44,881 nt of DNA from Bacillota bacterium (GCA_023396215.1 JAEWWW010000122.1:1-44881), one strand, 5' to 3'; shown: positions 17,290 through 25,791, numbered from the stretch's first letter. The notes: generated by a model not told the origin, from the letters alone. Numbers and translations are program-made.

Positions 17290-18360
17290 GTGAAGCTGCG
17301 CAACAAAATAACCCATGGCGTCATTTTAGAGCAGCATAAAGAGCCTGCGCTTTCAAGAAATATCATTCAATTTTTAAATAATACTGCCCCTGAAAAGGAT
17401 ATACAACGGCTTTCGCCCGAGCGAATCGAGCAGGTTTCTGCCGACAAGATTATCGCAATCGCCCAAGAGGCGGGCATTATCGACGAGCGGGACGGCCGCC
17501 CCCTTTATAAAAAGCTTTATAAAGCCGCCCGTCGGCAGGTGCAGATGCTGGTGGTGGATGCAATGGACGACCAGCCCTACATCTCCAGCCAGTTGGGCCC
17601 GCTTCTGGGCTTCAAGGACGAGGTCGAGATGGGGCTGAAGCTTGCCCTCAAGGCCACGGGGGCCGAGCAGGGCCAGATTGCCGTCTACAAAAACCTCTCA
17701 GACCTTGAGATTAAGATACCCAACAACATCAAGGGTATTAAGGTTACCCGCATCGGGGGCAAATACCCCGCCGAGCTGCGCCTGAGCAAGCAGCTACGCG
17801 TCGACGTACCCTATGCCATTGTGGGCGTTTGCTCGCTGATACACCTCTACCGCGCGGTCTACCGGGGCGAAAGCCAAACCACCTGCTTTGTGACGGTGGC
17901 CGGCAACTGCGTGGGCTACCCCACCAATCTCGAGGTTTCGCTGGGCATGACTCTGGCACAGGTGCTGGAGCGCTGCGGCCTGATTGCCAACCCCACCCGG
18001 GTGGTGGTGGGAGGCCCGATGAACGGCATCGCGGTGATGGATACCGACATGACCCTTGTTTCACCCACAACCAGAGGGGTGCTGGCTTTCCGCGAAGATG
18101 AGCGGGAACAGCGCTATAGCTGCATCGGCTGCGGCCGCTGCATCGCCGTTTGCCCCCGGATGCTCAACCCCATGCACATCTACCGCTGCCTGCAGAGGGG
18201 GCGCTACACCATGGCCGACCTCTTTGAACCGGAACGATGCATCGGGTGCGGCACCTGCAGTTACATCTGCCCATCCAAGCTGCCGGTTGCAGTGACGATA
18301 CACACCTATGCGAGAAAGAAAGCGACGGAGGTGACAGAGATTGAAACTGATACCCCGTGA
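17290..18360 (+). CDS. RnfC-like subunit, shortened and lacking the NADH/FMN motif
   Basis: 356 residues from GTG 17290, with GAAAGGGGGA about 10 bases upstream. Canonical RnfC is roughly 430 or more residues. The N-terminal barrel-sandwich part is missing. The usual GGAGFP flavin/NADH loop is replaced by AGIIDERDGRP (61-71), and the usual NGAECEPY by VDAMDDQPY (89-97). The SLBB-like region (VTVAGNCVGYPTNLEVSLG) and VVGGPMNGIAV are kept. Both 4Fe-4S motifs are complete: Cys278/281/284/288 and Cys317/320/323/327. It should therefore carry two clusters but probably not oxidise NADH. Its stop overlaps the next start by 20 bases. Family assignment is secure; function is not. Confidence 0.85.
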   Translation: MKLRNKITHGVILEQHKEPALSRNIIQFLNNTAPEKDIQRLSPERIEQVSADKIIAIAQEAGIIDERDGRPLYKKLYKAARRQVQMLVVDAMDDQPYISSQLGPLLGFKDEVEMGLKLALKATGAEQGQIAVYKNLSDLEIKIPNNIKGIKVTRIGGKYPAELRLSKQLRVDVPYAIVGVCSLIHLYRAVYRGESQTTCFVTVAGNCVGYPTNLEVSLGMTLAQVLERCGLIANPTRVVVGGPMNGIAVMDTDMTLVSPTTRGVLAFREDEREQRYSCIGCGRCIAVCPRMLNPMHIYRCLQRGRYTMADLFEPERCIGCGTCSYICPSKLPVAVTIHTYARKKATEVTEIETDTP

Positions 18361-19333
18361 CGCGCCCCACATCCGCCACAGCGACAACACCAAAACGGTG
18401 ATGGGGGATGTTATCATCTCGCTGCTGCCCCTTTACTTTATGGCCTTTTCCTTTTACGGGTGGCGGGTGGTCACCCTGATGCTTACCTCGATCATTAGCT
18501 GCGTCGCCGCCGAGCTGCTATCGGTGGCGGTGGCCGGACGCCGCATCAACCTGCGGGATTTCTCCTCAGTGGTCACCGCCCTCATCATCCCGCTGATGAT
18601 GCCCGCGTCGGCCAGCTACGGCATGGTGATTGCCACCGGTGTTTTTGCCATCATTGTGGCCAAGCAGCCCTTTGGCGGCACCGGCGAAAACCTCTTTAAC
18701 CCCGCGGCGGCGGGGCTGGCCTTCGCCACCGCCTGCTGGCCCAACAGAATGTTTGCCTATCCGCTGATTTTTGAGGAGCTGCCCATCCTTGGGCAGATTG
18801 CCGCCAAAACCGCCAACAGCGCCGCTTACGCCCTTAAGCTGGGGGGGATACCCACCACCGACTTCCGGGATATGTTTTTGGGGGTTCGGGGCGGCCCAAT
18901 GGGTGCCACTAACATCTTAATCATTCTGGCCTGTCTGTTATACCTGTCCTACCGAAAAACCGTCCGCCTTGTGCAGCCGGCGTCCTTTATCGCCGCCGCC
19001 GCGCTGGTGGCCTTCTGCTTCCCCCGCGTGGATGTTTCCTCGGTGGCTTCGGTACTGTTTGAGCTGATGTCTGGCTCGCTGCTCTTTGGCGCCGTCTTTA
19101 TGTTCAGCGACCCCGTGACCTCGCCCAAGCGCCCCGGCTCGCAGATGGCCTACGGCGCAATAGGCGGTCTGGCCGCCATGCTGTTTCGCCACTTCGGCGG
19201 CTTTGAGCAGACGGTGGTTTTCGCCATCCTGCTGATGAATGCCCTCGTGCCTCTTTTTGACTGGCCGGTGGAGCTTAAGCGCCTGACTGAGAGGAGGCAC
19301 AGCCGTGAAGCTGCAGCGACTGCGGAGGAGTAA
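18341..19333 (+). CDS. RnfD-like membrane subunit
   Basis: 330 residues from TTG 18341, with GGAGGTGAC eight bases upstream and inside the rnfC end. Eight to ten membrane helices are predicted. Typical RnfD/NqrB features are present: the RHSDNTKTVMGDVIISLLPL entry, the LTALIIPLMMP-like helix (VTALIIPLMMPASASYG), KQPFGGTGENLFNPAAAGLAF, and MFSDPVTSPKRPGSQ near the end. The flavinylation site region reads GPMGAT, with Thr190 in the GAT of the known S/T-GAT consensus, so covalent FMN is possible. No flavin transferase gene is nearby. It overlaps the next gene by 29 bases. Confidence 0.88.
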   Translation: MKLIPRDAPHIRHSDNTKTVMGDVIISLLPLYFMAFSFYGWRVVTLMLTSIISCVAAELLSVAVAGRRINLRDFSSVVTALIIPLMMPASASYGMVIATGVFAIIVAKQPFGGTGENLFNPAAAGLAFATACWPNRMFAYPLIFEELPILGQIAAKTANSAAYALKLGGIPTTDFRDMFLGVRGGPMGATNILIILACLLYLSYRKTVRLVQPASFIAAAALVAFCFPRVDVSSVASVLFELMSGSLLFGAVFMFSDPVTSPKRPGSQMAYGAIGGLAAMLFRHFGGFEQTVVFAILLMNALVPLFDWPVELKRLTERRHSREAAATAEE

Positions 19334-19985
19334 CCGCTTTTTTGCCCATACCGAGGGGCTGCTGCGCCGCAACGCGGTGCTGGTCTGCGGCCTCGGCCTG
19401 CCCTTTGTGGTGATGGCCGCCACCAGCCTGAAAAGCGGTGTGGCGCTGGCCATCGGGATGTATTTTGCCGTTGTCCCCTCCACCATATTTATGTCCTTTA
19501 TCGGCGAGCGAATCCCCGCTTATATCCGCATTATGATCAGCGCCTTTGTGTCGCTGGCCTTTATCACCATCGCGGGCGGGATTATCAAAAACATCACCCC
19601 CGAGATTTTCGACTGGGTGGGCATCTATCTGCCTCTGATGGCGGTGAACTCCATCTCGATTCACCGGCACGAGTGCTACGCCAAGAAAAACAGGTGGTAC
19701 CTGAGCCTGTTGGACGGCTTTCTGTTCAGCTCCGGCTTTGCGCTGGTCACGCTGGTGGTTTCGCTGCTGCGGGAGTTCCTCGGCAGCGGCAATATCTGGG
19801 GCGTTTCGGTAATGTCCTTCAGGATGTCCGCCTTTGGCGCAGTGTTCATGGGCTTTATCCTGCTGGCTTTTTTGGCCGCTGGTGCACAGGCGGCCCGCCG
19901 CGTCAGCCTTTGGGTGGCCTACCGCAGGGATAACCCCGGCCCCAAGGCGTTGCTGCGCCAAAAGCTTGAAAGAGGGGAGGAATAG
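19305..19985 (+). CDS. RnfE-like membrane subunit without the iron-sulfur cysteines
   Basis: 226 residues from GTG 19305, with GAGGAGG upstream. It has six membrane helices and matches the NqrD/RnfE family: IPAYIRIMISAFVSLAFITI, the PLMAVNSISI segment, and LLDGFLFSSGFALVTLVVSLLREFLGSG. In the family, cysteines in LGxCP and VNC bind a membrane-embedded 2Fe-2S cluster. Here the first is LGLPF (30-34) and the second VNS (Ser116), so both ligands are absent; Cys28 lies two residues before LGLPF and may or may not compensate. Three bases separate it from the next gene. Confidence 0.82.
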   Translation: MKLQRLRRSNRFFAHTEGLLRRNAVLVCGLGLPFVVMAATSLKSGVALAIGMYFAVVPSTIFMSFIGERIPAYIRIMISAFVSLAFITIAGGIIKNITPEIFDWVGIYLPLMAVNSISIHRHECYAKKNRWYLSLLDGFLFSSGFALVTLVVSLLREFLGSGNIWGVSVMSFRMSAFGAVFMGFILLAFLAAGAQAARRVSLWVAYRRDNPGPKALLRQKLERGEE

Positions 19986-19988
19986 CCC

Positions 19989-20588
19989 ATGGAAGCAATG
20001 CTCCAGTTTTTGAGCGTGCTGCTTTCGGCGGCGCTGTTTGAAAACGCCGTGTTTGCCCGCGCCTTTGGCAGCGATAAAACGGTGATGGGCGAGGATCGCC
20101 CCCGGGTGCTGGTTGCCTTTTCGGTGATGATAAGCGTAATGACCTCCCTTTCGGCGCTGCTTTCCTTTTGGTTTCTGCATCTTCTGAGTGAGTACACCCA
20201 GGCCGGTTCCGGCTATCCCCGCACCGTTTCGGTGCTGGCGGCGGTGTTTATCGTCTATCTGTTATACTATGTCGCGGCAAAGCGCTTTGCCCCAAAATAT
20301 TTTGCCCGCTATCAGGGCATAATCCCCTTGGCGGCCTTTAGCTGCGTGGTTTACGGCTCGGTGCTCATCATGACGGGCCAGAGCTACAGCCTTATGCAGA
20401 GTCTGGGCTACGGTCTGGGGGCAGGGCTGGGGGTTCTCATCGCGTCGGTGCTGCTCTTCATCGGCCGCCGCCGCATGGAGCTCTGCCGAATCCCCAGAGC
20501 TTTTCTGGGTCTGCCCTCGGTGCTTTTATACATCGGTTTGCTTTCTCTGGCCTTTTACGGTTTGGTCGGGCACGGGTTGCCCACATAA
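19989..20588 (+). CDS. RnfA-like membrane subunit, first cluster cysteine missing
   Basis: 199 residues, ATG with GGGGAGGAAT upstream. Six membrane helices follow the NqrE/RnfA pattern: LLSAALFENAVFARAFG, IIPLAAFSCVVYGSVLI, GYGLGAGLGVLIASVLLF and FLGLPSVLLYIGLLSLAFYG. The usual LGxCPF segment is FGSDKT (26-31), so this cysteine is absent, while the TTNC-like cysteine is kept as Cys119. It pairs with the RnfE-like protein as an inverted-topology core. It is the last Rnf-type gene; no rnfB or rnfG follows. Confidence 0.82.
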   Translation: MEAMLQFLSVLLSAALFENAVFARAFGSDKTVMGEDRPRVLVAFSVMISVMTSLSALLSFWFLHLLSEYTQAGSGYPRTVSVLAAVFIVYLLYYVAAKRFAPKYFARYQGIIPLAAFSCVVYGSVLIMTGQSYSLMQSLGYGLGAGLGVLIASVLLFIGRRRMELCRIPRAFLGLPSVLLYIGLLSLAFYGLVGHGLPT

Positions 20589-20615
20589 CGACAACAACGA
20601 CAGGGGGCGAATACT

Positions 20616-21890
20616 GTGGCGAAAAATCACAAGATAAAGAGGTATAACAACATCTACCGCGTCAGTGGTAAGCGCAAGGCGGCCAAGACGGCAGGTATCC
20701 TGCTTCTGGTGGGCCTTCTGGCTGCTGTGGGGTGGTTTTTATACCCGCCTGTGTACGACTTTATCTTAAGCTACGGTCAGGCCGGTAAGGTCCCCCTGCC
20801 CCCTGAGCCCAGCGAAAGCTCCTCTCTCTCGCAGCAGCCCTCCTCCGGCTCCCAGTCGGAAACCCTGCCCCCCGCGCAGGAGCCCGATGAAGGCCAGCTC
20901 AAAATGGCCTATGTGCCCCACAACGTGGCCGCCAACGCCGCCACGCTGGATAGCTATATCAACGCCCTGCCCAAGGGCTATATCAACACGGTGGTCTTAG
21001 ACCTGAAAAACCAGCAGGGGCAGGTGCTGTACGCCACCGGCGTTGCCGCGGCCACCCGCTCCAAAGCGGTGGTTGCCGACGCCTACTCTCTCGCCGACGT
21101 GGTGCAGCACTTTAAAGCCGCGGGCATTCAGGTGGTGGGCCGCTTCTGGGCCTTCAAAGACCACTACGCCCCCCTTGCCCTATACGATGCGTCGGTCAAA
21201 TATCTGGGCACCGAATACAACTGGCTGGATAACTCGGTGGAAAGCGGGGGCAAGCCCTGGCTCAACCCGCACCATCCCGAGGCCCAGCAGTACCTGCTTT
21301 CGCTGGTGGACGAATCGCTTAACGCCGGAGTTTCGGGCATTGTGATGGCCGGGGTGCAGTTCCCCGAGGGCTACTCCCTTGAAAAGGCCGATTACGGCAC
21401 AACCGCCCCCCGTTCAGAGGCCCTTGCCGCCTTTATGGCCAAGGTGCAGCAGCAGGTTGCCGCCAAAGACGGGATTGGGTGCTGGGGCTACTTCAGCGCG
21501 CCCACCCTGCTGGCACCCCCCGAAGGCAAGCTCGGCCCCTACGGCGAGAGCCTCACCACACTGACCCGCTCTGCCGGGCTGATTGTGGAGGTTATGCCCG
21601 CCCTGTTTGGCGCAGAGCTTGCGCTGCCCGGCGGCCCCGCCATTGCGGCCCCCATCACCAAGCCCTACGAAACGGTAAAGGCGGTGCTGGCGGCGGCAGG
21701 GGTTGACGGCAGCGGGCAACCTGTGGTGCCGGTGGTGCAGGCCTATACCCAGCAGGGCTACGCAGCCGCCTACAACCTGACCTACACCAAAGCGCAGGTG
21801 GACGCCCAGCTAAAGGCCGCCGCCGAGCAGGGGCTGGAGTCCGGCTATCTGCTCTACAGCCCCACCGGCGATTACGCCCTGCTGCGTTAG
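20616..21890 (+). CDS. Membrane-anchored glycoside-hydrolase-like protein (DUF4015 type)
   Basis: 424 residues from GTG 20616, with AGGGGGCG upstream, 27 bases after rnfA. A basic N-terminus and one membrane helix (~24-45) are followed by a Ser/Pro/Gln linker (to ~90) and an extracellular TIM-barrel-like domain: GYINTVVLDLKNQQG, AAGIQVVGRFWAFKDHYAP, PWLNPHHPEAQQYLLSLVDE, GVSGIVMAGVQFP and LIVEVMPALFG. This is the pattern of the DUF4015 putative glycosyl hydrolases, with conserved Asp and acidic residues at strand ends. Substrate is unknown, possibly cell-wall glycan. Its position suggests co-transcription with the Rnf-like genes. A terminator follows. Confidence 0.82.
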   Translation: MAKNHKIKRYNNIYRVSGKRKAAKTAGILLLVGLLAAVGWFLYPPVYDFILSYGQAGKVPLPPEPSESSSLSQQPSSGSQSETLPPAQEPDEGQLKMAYVPHNVAANAATLDSYINALPKGYINTVVLDLKNQQGQVLYATGVAAATRSKAVVADAYSLADVVQHFKAAGIQVVGRFWAFKDHYAPLALYDASVKYLGTEYNWLDNSVESGGKPWLNPHHPEAQQYLLSLVDESLNAGVSGIVMAGVQFPEGYSLEKADYGTTAPRSEALAAFMAKVQQQVAAKDGIGCWGYFSAPTLLAPPEGKLGPYGESLTTLTRSAGLIVEVMPALFGAELALPGGPAIAAPITKPYETVKAVLAAAGVDGSGQPVVPVVQAYTQQGYAAAYNLTYTKAQVDAQLKAAAEQGLESGYLLYSPTGDYALLR

Positions 21891-21947
21891 CAGTGCGGTA
21901 GTCGTCCGCCGCCCCAAGGCGGCAGGGGCAATACCATAGAACGACCC

Positions 21948-21975
21948 AAAGCCCCGGAAAGCTGCCGGGGCTTTG
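21948..21975 (+). terminator. Terminator of the Rnf-like operon
   Basis: AAAGCCCCGG and CCGGGGCTTT arms with a seven-base loop; the T-run is short (CTTTGCTGTT). It lies 58 bases after the last stop. Confidence 0.7.
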
Positions 21976-22051
21976 CTGTTGGCAGCGCCATTCTCCGGCG
22001 GTCCTGGGCCGGGCTGGCAGGCTGCTTTATGACCGTTTTATTAACAGAACG

Positions 22052-22083
22052 TTTACAGCTTGCAGACGGAGTTTTAGTATAAT
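22052..22083 (+). promoter_or_regulatory. Possible promoter upstream of the sigma factor gene
   Basis: TTTACA at 22052-22057, then TAGTAT with a 17-base spacer, overlapping TATAAT at 22078-22083. It lies about 190 bases before the sigma start. A second, sigma-specific promoter nearer the gene cannot be excluded. Confidence 0.45.
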
Positions 22084-22270
22084 AGAAAAATAAAGCCTCC
22101 GGGGGTGGGTATTGCGCTACAATTTCTGCTCGGCCTCCCGGCGCGGCGGCAATCAAATTTGCCGATGAACAGTTCCAAAATTTTTATCCCAGAATAGTCT
22201 GACAAGCTATGCAGTAAAATTCACGTTGCGGCGCACTTATTAGGTGAACCGCTCAAAAGGGTGGTGTGGG

Positions 22271-22783
22271 ATGGACATCGACGTACTGGCTGTCAGCCAG
22301 GCAAAGGAAGGGAATACCGAAAGCTTCGAACTGGTGTATGCTCAGGCAGCGCCGGATCTGTATAAGGTCGCCCTTTATACGTTGGGCAACACCCACGACG
22401 CCGAGGATGTGGTGAGCGAAACCTTTATCGAAGCCTATAAGGGCATTAAAAACCTGCGCGACCCGGCAAGCTTCCGGCCATGGATTATGAGAATCCTTTC
22501 GATACGCTGCAAACGCCGCATCGCGCAATACATAAAGGATAAAAACAGCATCGATATCGACGAGATATTGGATCTGTCGGCCGACGGTGAAGACAGCATA
22601 CAGAAGGCCGAGCTGCTGGAGGCGCTGGATAGCCTGCGGCGCGACGAGCGCATGATTGTGGTGCTTTCGGTGCTGCAAGGCTACACCACCAAAGAGATTG
22701 CCAAGATACTGGCCTGCCCTCAGGGCACGGTGAGCTCCAAGCTGCACCGCAGCCTGAAAAAGATGAGGGCGATGCTGGCATAA
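22271..22783 (+). CDS. ECF-type RNA polymerase sigma factor
   Basis: 170 residues from ATG 22271; an in-frame ATG at 22244 is also possible, but AAAAGGGTGG fits the later start. Region 2 spans about 10-80 (FELVYAQAAPDLYKVALYTLGNTHDAEDVVSETFIEAYKGI, then the SFRPWIMRIL segment). Region 4 spans about 115-168, with the helix-turn-helix GYTTKEIAKILACPQGTVSSKLHRSLKKM. This directs polymerase to a small regulon. The downstream gene, 40 bases later, encodes a membrane protein with a cytoplasmic head and is the probable anti-sigma factor or main target. Confidence 0.92.
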   Translation: MDIDVLAVSQAKEGNTESFELVYAQAAPDLYKVALYTLGNTHDAEDVVSETFIEAYKGIKNLRDPASFRPWIMRILSIRCKRRIAQYIKDKNSIDIDEILDLSADGEDSIQKAELLEALDSLRRDERMIVVLSVLQGYTTKEIAKILACPQGTVSSKLHRSLKKMRAMLA

Positions 22784-22823
22784 AATAATCCCCGCAAAAA
22801 AAGAGAGAAAGGAGGGAAACCCG

Positions 22824-25073
22824 GTGAGAAGAAAGCATGACCAGCAAGACGAGCTTTCGCAACAGGATATTGAGCTGATACGCAGCCGCCTGAGGCAGCT
22901 TGACGACCCCATAAAGCTGCCCTATGTGCTGCGCCCCGAAAACCTGCGCGAGCGCATTACAAAAGAAGACCGGAGGCGCTTCAGAGAAGCGGCCTATGGC
23001 GATTTCAGAACATGGCAAAGGCTGGCGGCCACCGCTGCCGCTGTGGTGCTGGTTGTGACAGCCTATGTGGGCATCTCGCACAACGCCGGGCTTGACCTCT
23101 TCAGTACCAAAAACACCGGTGAAGCGGCCCCCATGGCGCCGCAGGAGGCCGCCTATTCCTCCGCGGATATTTACCACGACGAGGCGGTGCCCCAGACCCA
23201 GCTGTACGCACAGAACTATCACCAGATTTACGCCGAGCTTGGCAGAATGCTGGAAAGCCCGGTTGCCCCCTCCGCAAACAGCCAGAGCAGCCCTGCCGCC
23301 GAATACGAGCCGGAGATGGATAGCAACGATGGCGGCGCAGCGCTTTTCCTCGCCCCGCCTACGGCAGGGGAGTCCAATGAAAAGGCAGGCGGCATGAGCA
23401 TCGACAGCCAAGGGATGGCGCGGCCCAAGATATACGGCGCGGCAGCCCCGGCGGCCGTCAACGGTTGGGCCGAGTGGGAAAAAGCGGATATCGCCGCAAC
23501 CGACGGCAGCTACCTGTATTATTACCGGCCCTCCAACTATCTGCTGCCCCAAAATACCGTTTACATTATCGAAGCCAAGAGCATGAGCATTGCCTCCCGC
23601 ATCGAGCTTGAAAGCAACGACGGCGTTGCGCTGCAGCTTGCGGGCGATAAGCTGGCCCTCATCGTGCGCCAGTTGGCGTCCTCCGGCGAAAGCGAGCCCC
23701 TCTACAGCACCGGGGTGCAGCGTTCTCTGAGCCAGTTTGAAAACGGCCAGAGTGGCGACCGGCTGCGGGAGCATTCCCCCGACAGCGGCACCACCACCCT
23801 TTTGGTTTATGATATCAGCGACCCCAAAACCCCCACCCTGCAGCGCAGGTTTGAGCAGGACGGCAGCTATGCCGCCTCGATGATTTCCGGCTCGGTCCTT
23901 TATATGGCGAGCGTCAAAAACCTGCGGCCCAATGTGGTGGAAACCGGAGACCCGCTGCTCTGTGAGCTGGTGCCGGTGGTGCGCGACAGCGCGGTGGGCT
24001 ACTCACAGGCGGTGCCGGCAGGCGATATTGTTGTAACATCCGGCAGCACCGCTGCCAGCTATACGGTGGTTTCGGCCGCCGACCTCAGCACACTGGAAGC
24101 CCCCGCCGTTACCAAGGCGGTGCTGGGCGGCGACGGGCTGTATATGTCGCCCCACAACCTGTATGTTTATTACCGTACCTATGCGCAGGACGGCCAAACC
24201 CCCACAACCAGCCTTGTGCGCATGGCAATACGTGACGGTGGGGTGGAGGTACGGGCCCAGGGGCAGATAGAGGGCAGGCTGAGCGGCCCCCTCTCGCTGG
24301 GCGAAAGAGACGGCACGCTGCGTGCGGCCACCACTTCGCTCAACCCCGACACCGGCGTACCCGGCAATAACATCTACCTGCTCAACAGCAAGCTGGAGCC
24401 GATAGGCTCGATGGAGGGTCTGGCCCCCGGCGAGGTGGTCACATCGGCCCGCTATGTGGGCGAAACGGCCTATATCGTCACCCAGAACCCCACCGAACCT
24501 GTTTTTGCGGTGGATATCTCCGACCAAAGCAGTCCCCAGATTATCGGCCAGCTTGAACTGCCTAGCATGGCGCAAAACCTGATATCTTTGGGCAACCAGT
24601 CCTTTGCGGGGCTGGAGGAGAACATCTATATGAACGATGCGGGCGAGGTGGTGTCCTCCGGGCTGCGGCTTTCGCTCTACGACCTCTCATCCCCCGGCAA
24701 CCCGCAGCAGCGCAGCGCGCTGGTGCTGCCCGGCGCGGAAAGCCATACCCAGGCGATGCAAAACCCCAAGGCCACCCTCTACCTGCCGGAGCAGCGTTTG
24801 CTGGGCCTGCCCCTCACGGCGCGCACAGAAAGCGGAAAGCTGCTGCTCTGGGGCTACACCCTCATCAAGCTGGATGAGAGCGGCCAGGGCGCCTCGCTGC
24901 TGGGTACCGTCAGCCATGCCGACCGGCTGGACGACAGCTATATCATCAGCCATTTCCAAAGCGTCGAGCGCGGACTGAATATTGGCGATACGCTTTACAC
25001 CTTTTCAAACAGCAGGGTGGTGGCAAGCTCACTGAGCGACCTGAAGCAGAGCGGCGTGCTGGAGCTGAACTGA
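22824..25073 (+). CDS. Membrane-anchored beta-propeller domain protein, possible anti-sigma sensor
   Basis: 749 residues from GTG 22824, with GAAAGGAGGG upstream. A charged cytoplasmic region (~1-66, DELSQQDIELIRSRLRQL, RERITKEDRRRFREAAYGDF) precedes one membrane helix (~68-88). A low-complexity linker follows, then from about residue 210 a secreted propeller domain with repeated blades: LLVYDISDPKTPTLQRRFEQDG, YIVTQNPTEPVFAVDISDQSSPQIIGQL and LSLYDLSSPGNPQQRSALVLPG. These match the beta-propeller family distantly related to WD40 repeats. Coupling to the ECF sigma gene suggests that the head restrains the sigma factor while the propeller senses the envelope; this is inference. A strong terminator follows. 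Confidence 0.82.
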   Translation: MRRKHDQQDELSQQDIELIRSRLRQLDDPIKLPYVLRPENLRERITKEDRRRFREAAYGDFRTWQRLAATAAAVVLVVTAYVGISHNAGLDLFSTKNTGEAAPMAPQEAAYSSADIYHDEAVPQTQLYAQNYHQIYAELGRMLESPVAPSANSQSSPAAEYEPEMDSNDGGAALFLAPPTAGESNEKAGGMSIDSQGMARPKIYGAAAPAAVNGWAEWEKADIAATDGSYLYYYRPSNYLLPQNTVYIIEAKSMSIASRIELESNDGVALQLAGDKLALIVRQLASSGESEPLYSTGVQRSLSQFENGQSGDRLREHSPDSGTTTLLVYDISDPKTPTLQRRFEQDGSYAASMISGSVLYMASVKNLRPNVVETGDPLLCELVPVVRDSAVGYSQAVPAGDIVVTSGSTAASYTVVSAADLSTLEAPAVTKAVLGGDGLYMSPHNLYVYYRTYAQDGQTPTTSLVRMAIRDGGVEVRAQGQIEGRLSGPLSLGERDGTLRAATTSLNPDTGVPGNNIYLLNSKLEPIGSMEGLAPGEVVTSARYVGETAYIVTQNPTEPVFAVDISDQSSPQIIGQLELPSMAQNLISLGNQSFAGLEENIYMNDAGEVVSSGLRLSLYDLSSPGNPQQRSALVLPGAESHTQAMQNPKATLYLPEQRLLGLPLTARTESGKLLLWGYTLIKLDESGQGASLLGTVSHADRLDDSYIISHFQSVERGLNIGDTLYTFSNSRVVASSLSDLKQSGVLELN

Positions 25074-25097
25074 GAAGCCGGATAAAATACCGACATA

Positions 25098-25132
25098 CAA
25101 AATGCCTGCCCAATTTGGGCAGGCATTTTTTG
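25098..25132 (+). terminator. Intrinsic terminator of the sigma/propeller operon
   Basis: AAATGCCTGCCC and GGGCAGGCATTT arms with a four-base loop, then TTTTTTG. Confidence 0.92.
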
Positions 25133-25336
25133 TGCGCCGGTGGCCGCCCCCGGGGAGAAGGGGATACTCCTTTACACACCGCCCCTCGTAGCCGATGGGT
25201 TGGCCTTTGCTTTGTGTAACGATGCGCCTGTGCAGCCATAGCTGTCAGCCCCGAAAACGCAGCATTGGGGTCTGCGCCGGCATTGCCGCATTTTGCGATG
25301 CAACCTTAGCCCCCTGCGCTTTGCACAGAGCTTTTA

Positions 25337-25391
25337 TTGACAGCTACGGCAAAATATTATAATATATAAATATATTTAAATATATTTATAT
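25337..25391 (+). promoter_or_regulatory. Promoter and dyad operator of the ArsR-family gene
   Basis: TTGACA at 25337-25342 with TAATAT (17-base spacer) or TATAAT (15-base spacer). It runs into a perfect 28-bp dyad at 25364-25391 (ATATAAATATATTT and its reverse complement). AT-rich dyads overlapping the -10 are typical ArsR/SmtB operators, so autorepression is likely. Confidence 0.75.
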
Positions 25392-25407
25392 TAAGGAGGG
25401 GTATTAT

Positions 25408-25752
25408 ATGCGGGTCAATGCTTTGGTTCTATCCAGTGAGGACGACACCCCGGTTCAGCCCACTGTCATCGGCGAGGGTGCACTGCAAGAGATGGCAGCG
25501 GTCTTTCAGGCGCTGGGCGACCCCAGCCGCCTCCGGCTGGTGGATACGCTGATGGCGGAAGAACGCTGTGTCGGCGATTTGGTCGGCCTGCTGGGGCTGA
25601 GCCAGCCTGCGGTATCCCACCACCTAAAGGAGCTGCGGCAGTTGGGGCTGGTGCAATACCGCAAGGCGGGGCGCACGGTGTTTTACCGGGCGGATAGCCC
25701 CCAGATACGCCTGTTATATGAGCAGTGCCGCCGCTATGTGGACGGCAGGTAA
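25408..25752 (+). CDS. ArsR/SmtB-family transcriptional regulator
   Basis: 114 residues; AAGGAGG lies about 9 bases before the ATG. The winged helix-turn-helix spans ~28-100, with FQALGDPSRLRLVDTLMAEERCVGDLVGLLGLSQPAVSHHLKELRQLGLV and the wing RKAGRTVFYRA. The ERCVGDL segment has a single cysteine in the alpha3 position used for metal sensing in ArsR, where two or more are usual. A second cysteine occurs near the end (EQCRRY). It may sense metal or a redox signal. It is unusual in having no transporter or other target gene next to it: a terminator follows, then convergent recG. Confidence 0.92.
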   Translation: MRVNALVLSSEDDTPVQPTVIGEGALQEMAAVFQALGDPSRLRLVDTLMAEERCVGDLVGLLGLSQPAVSHHLKELRQLGLVQYRKAGRTVFYRADSPQIRLLYEQCRRYVDGR

Positions 25753-25791
25753 TCCTGCGCAGCCTGAAGCTGTAGGGTAGGCAAAAGCATG

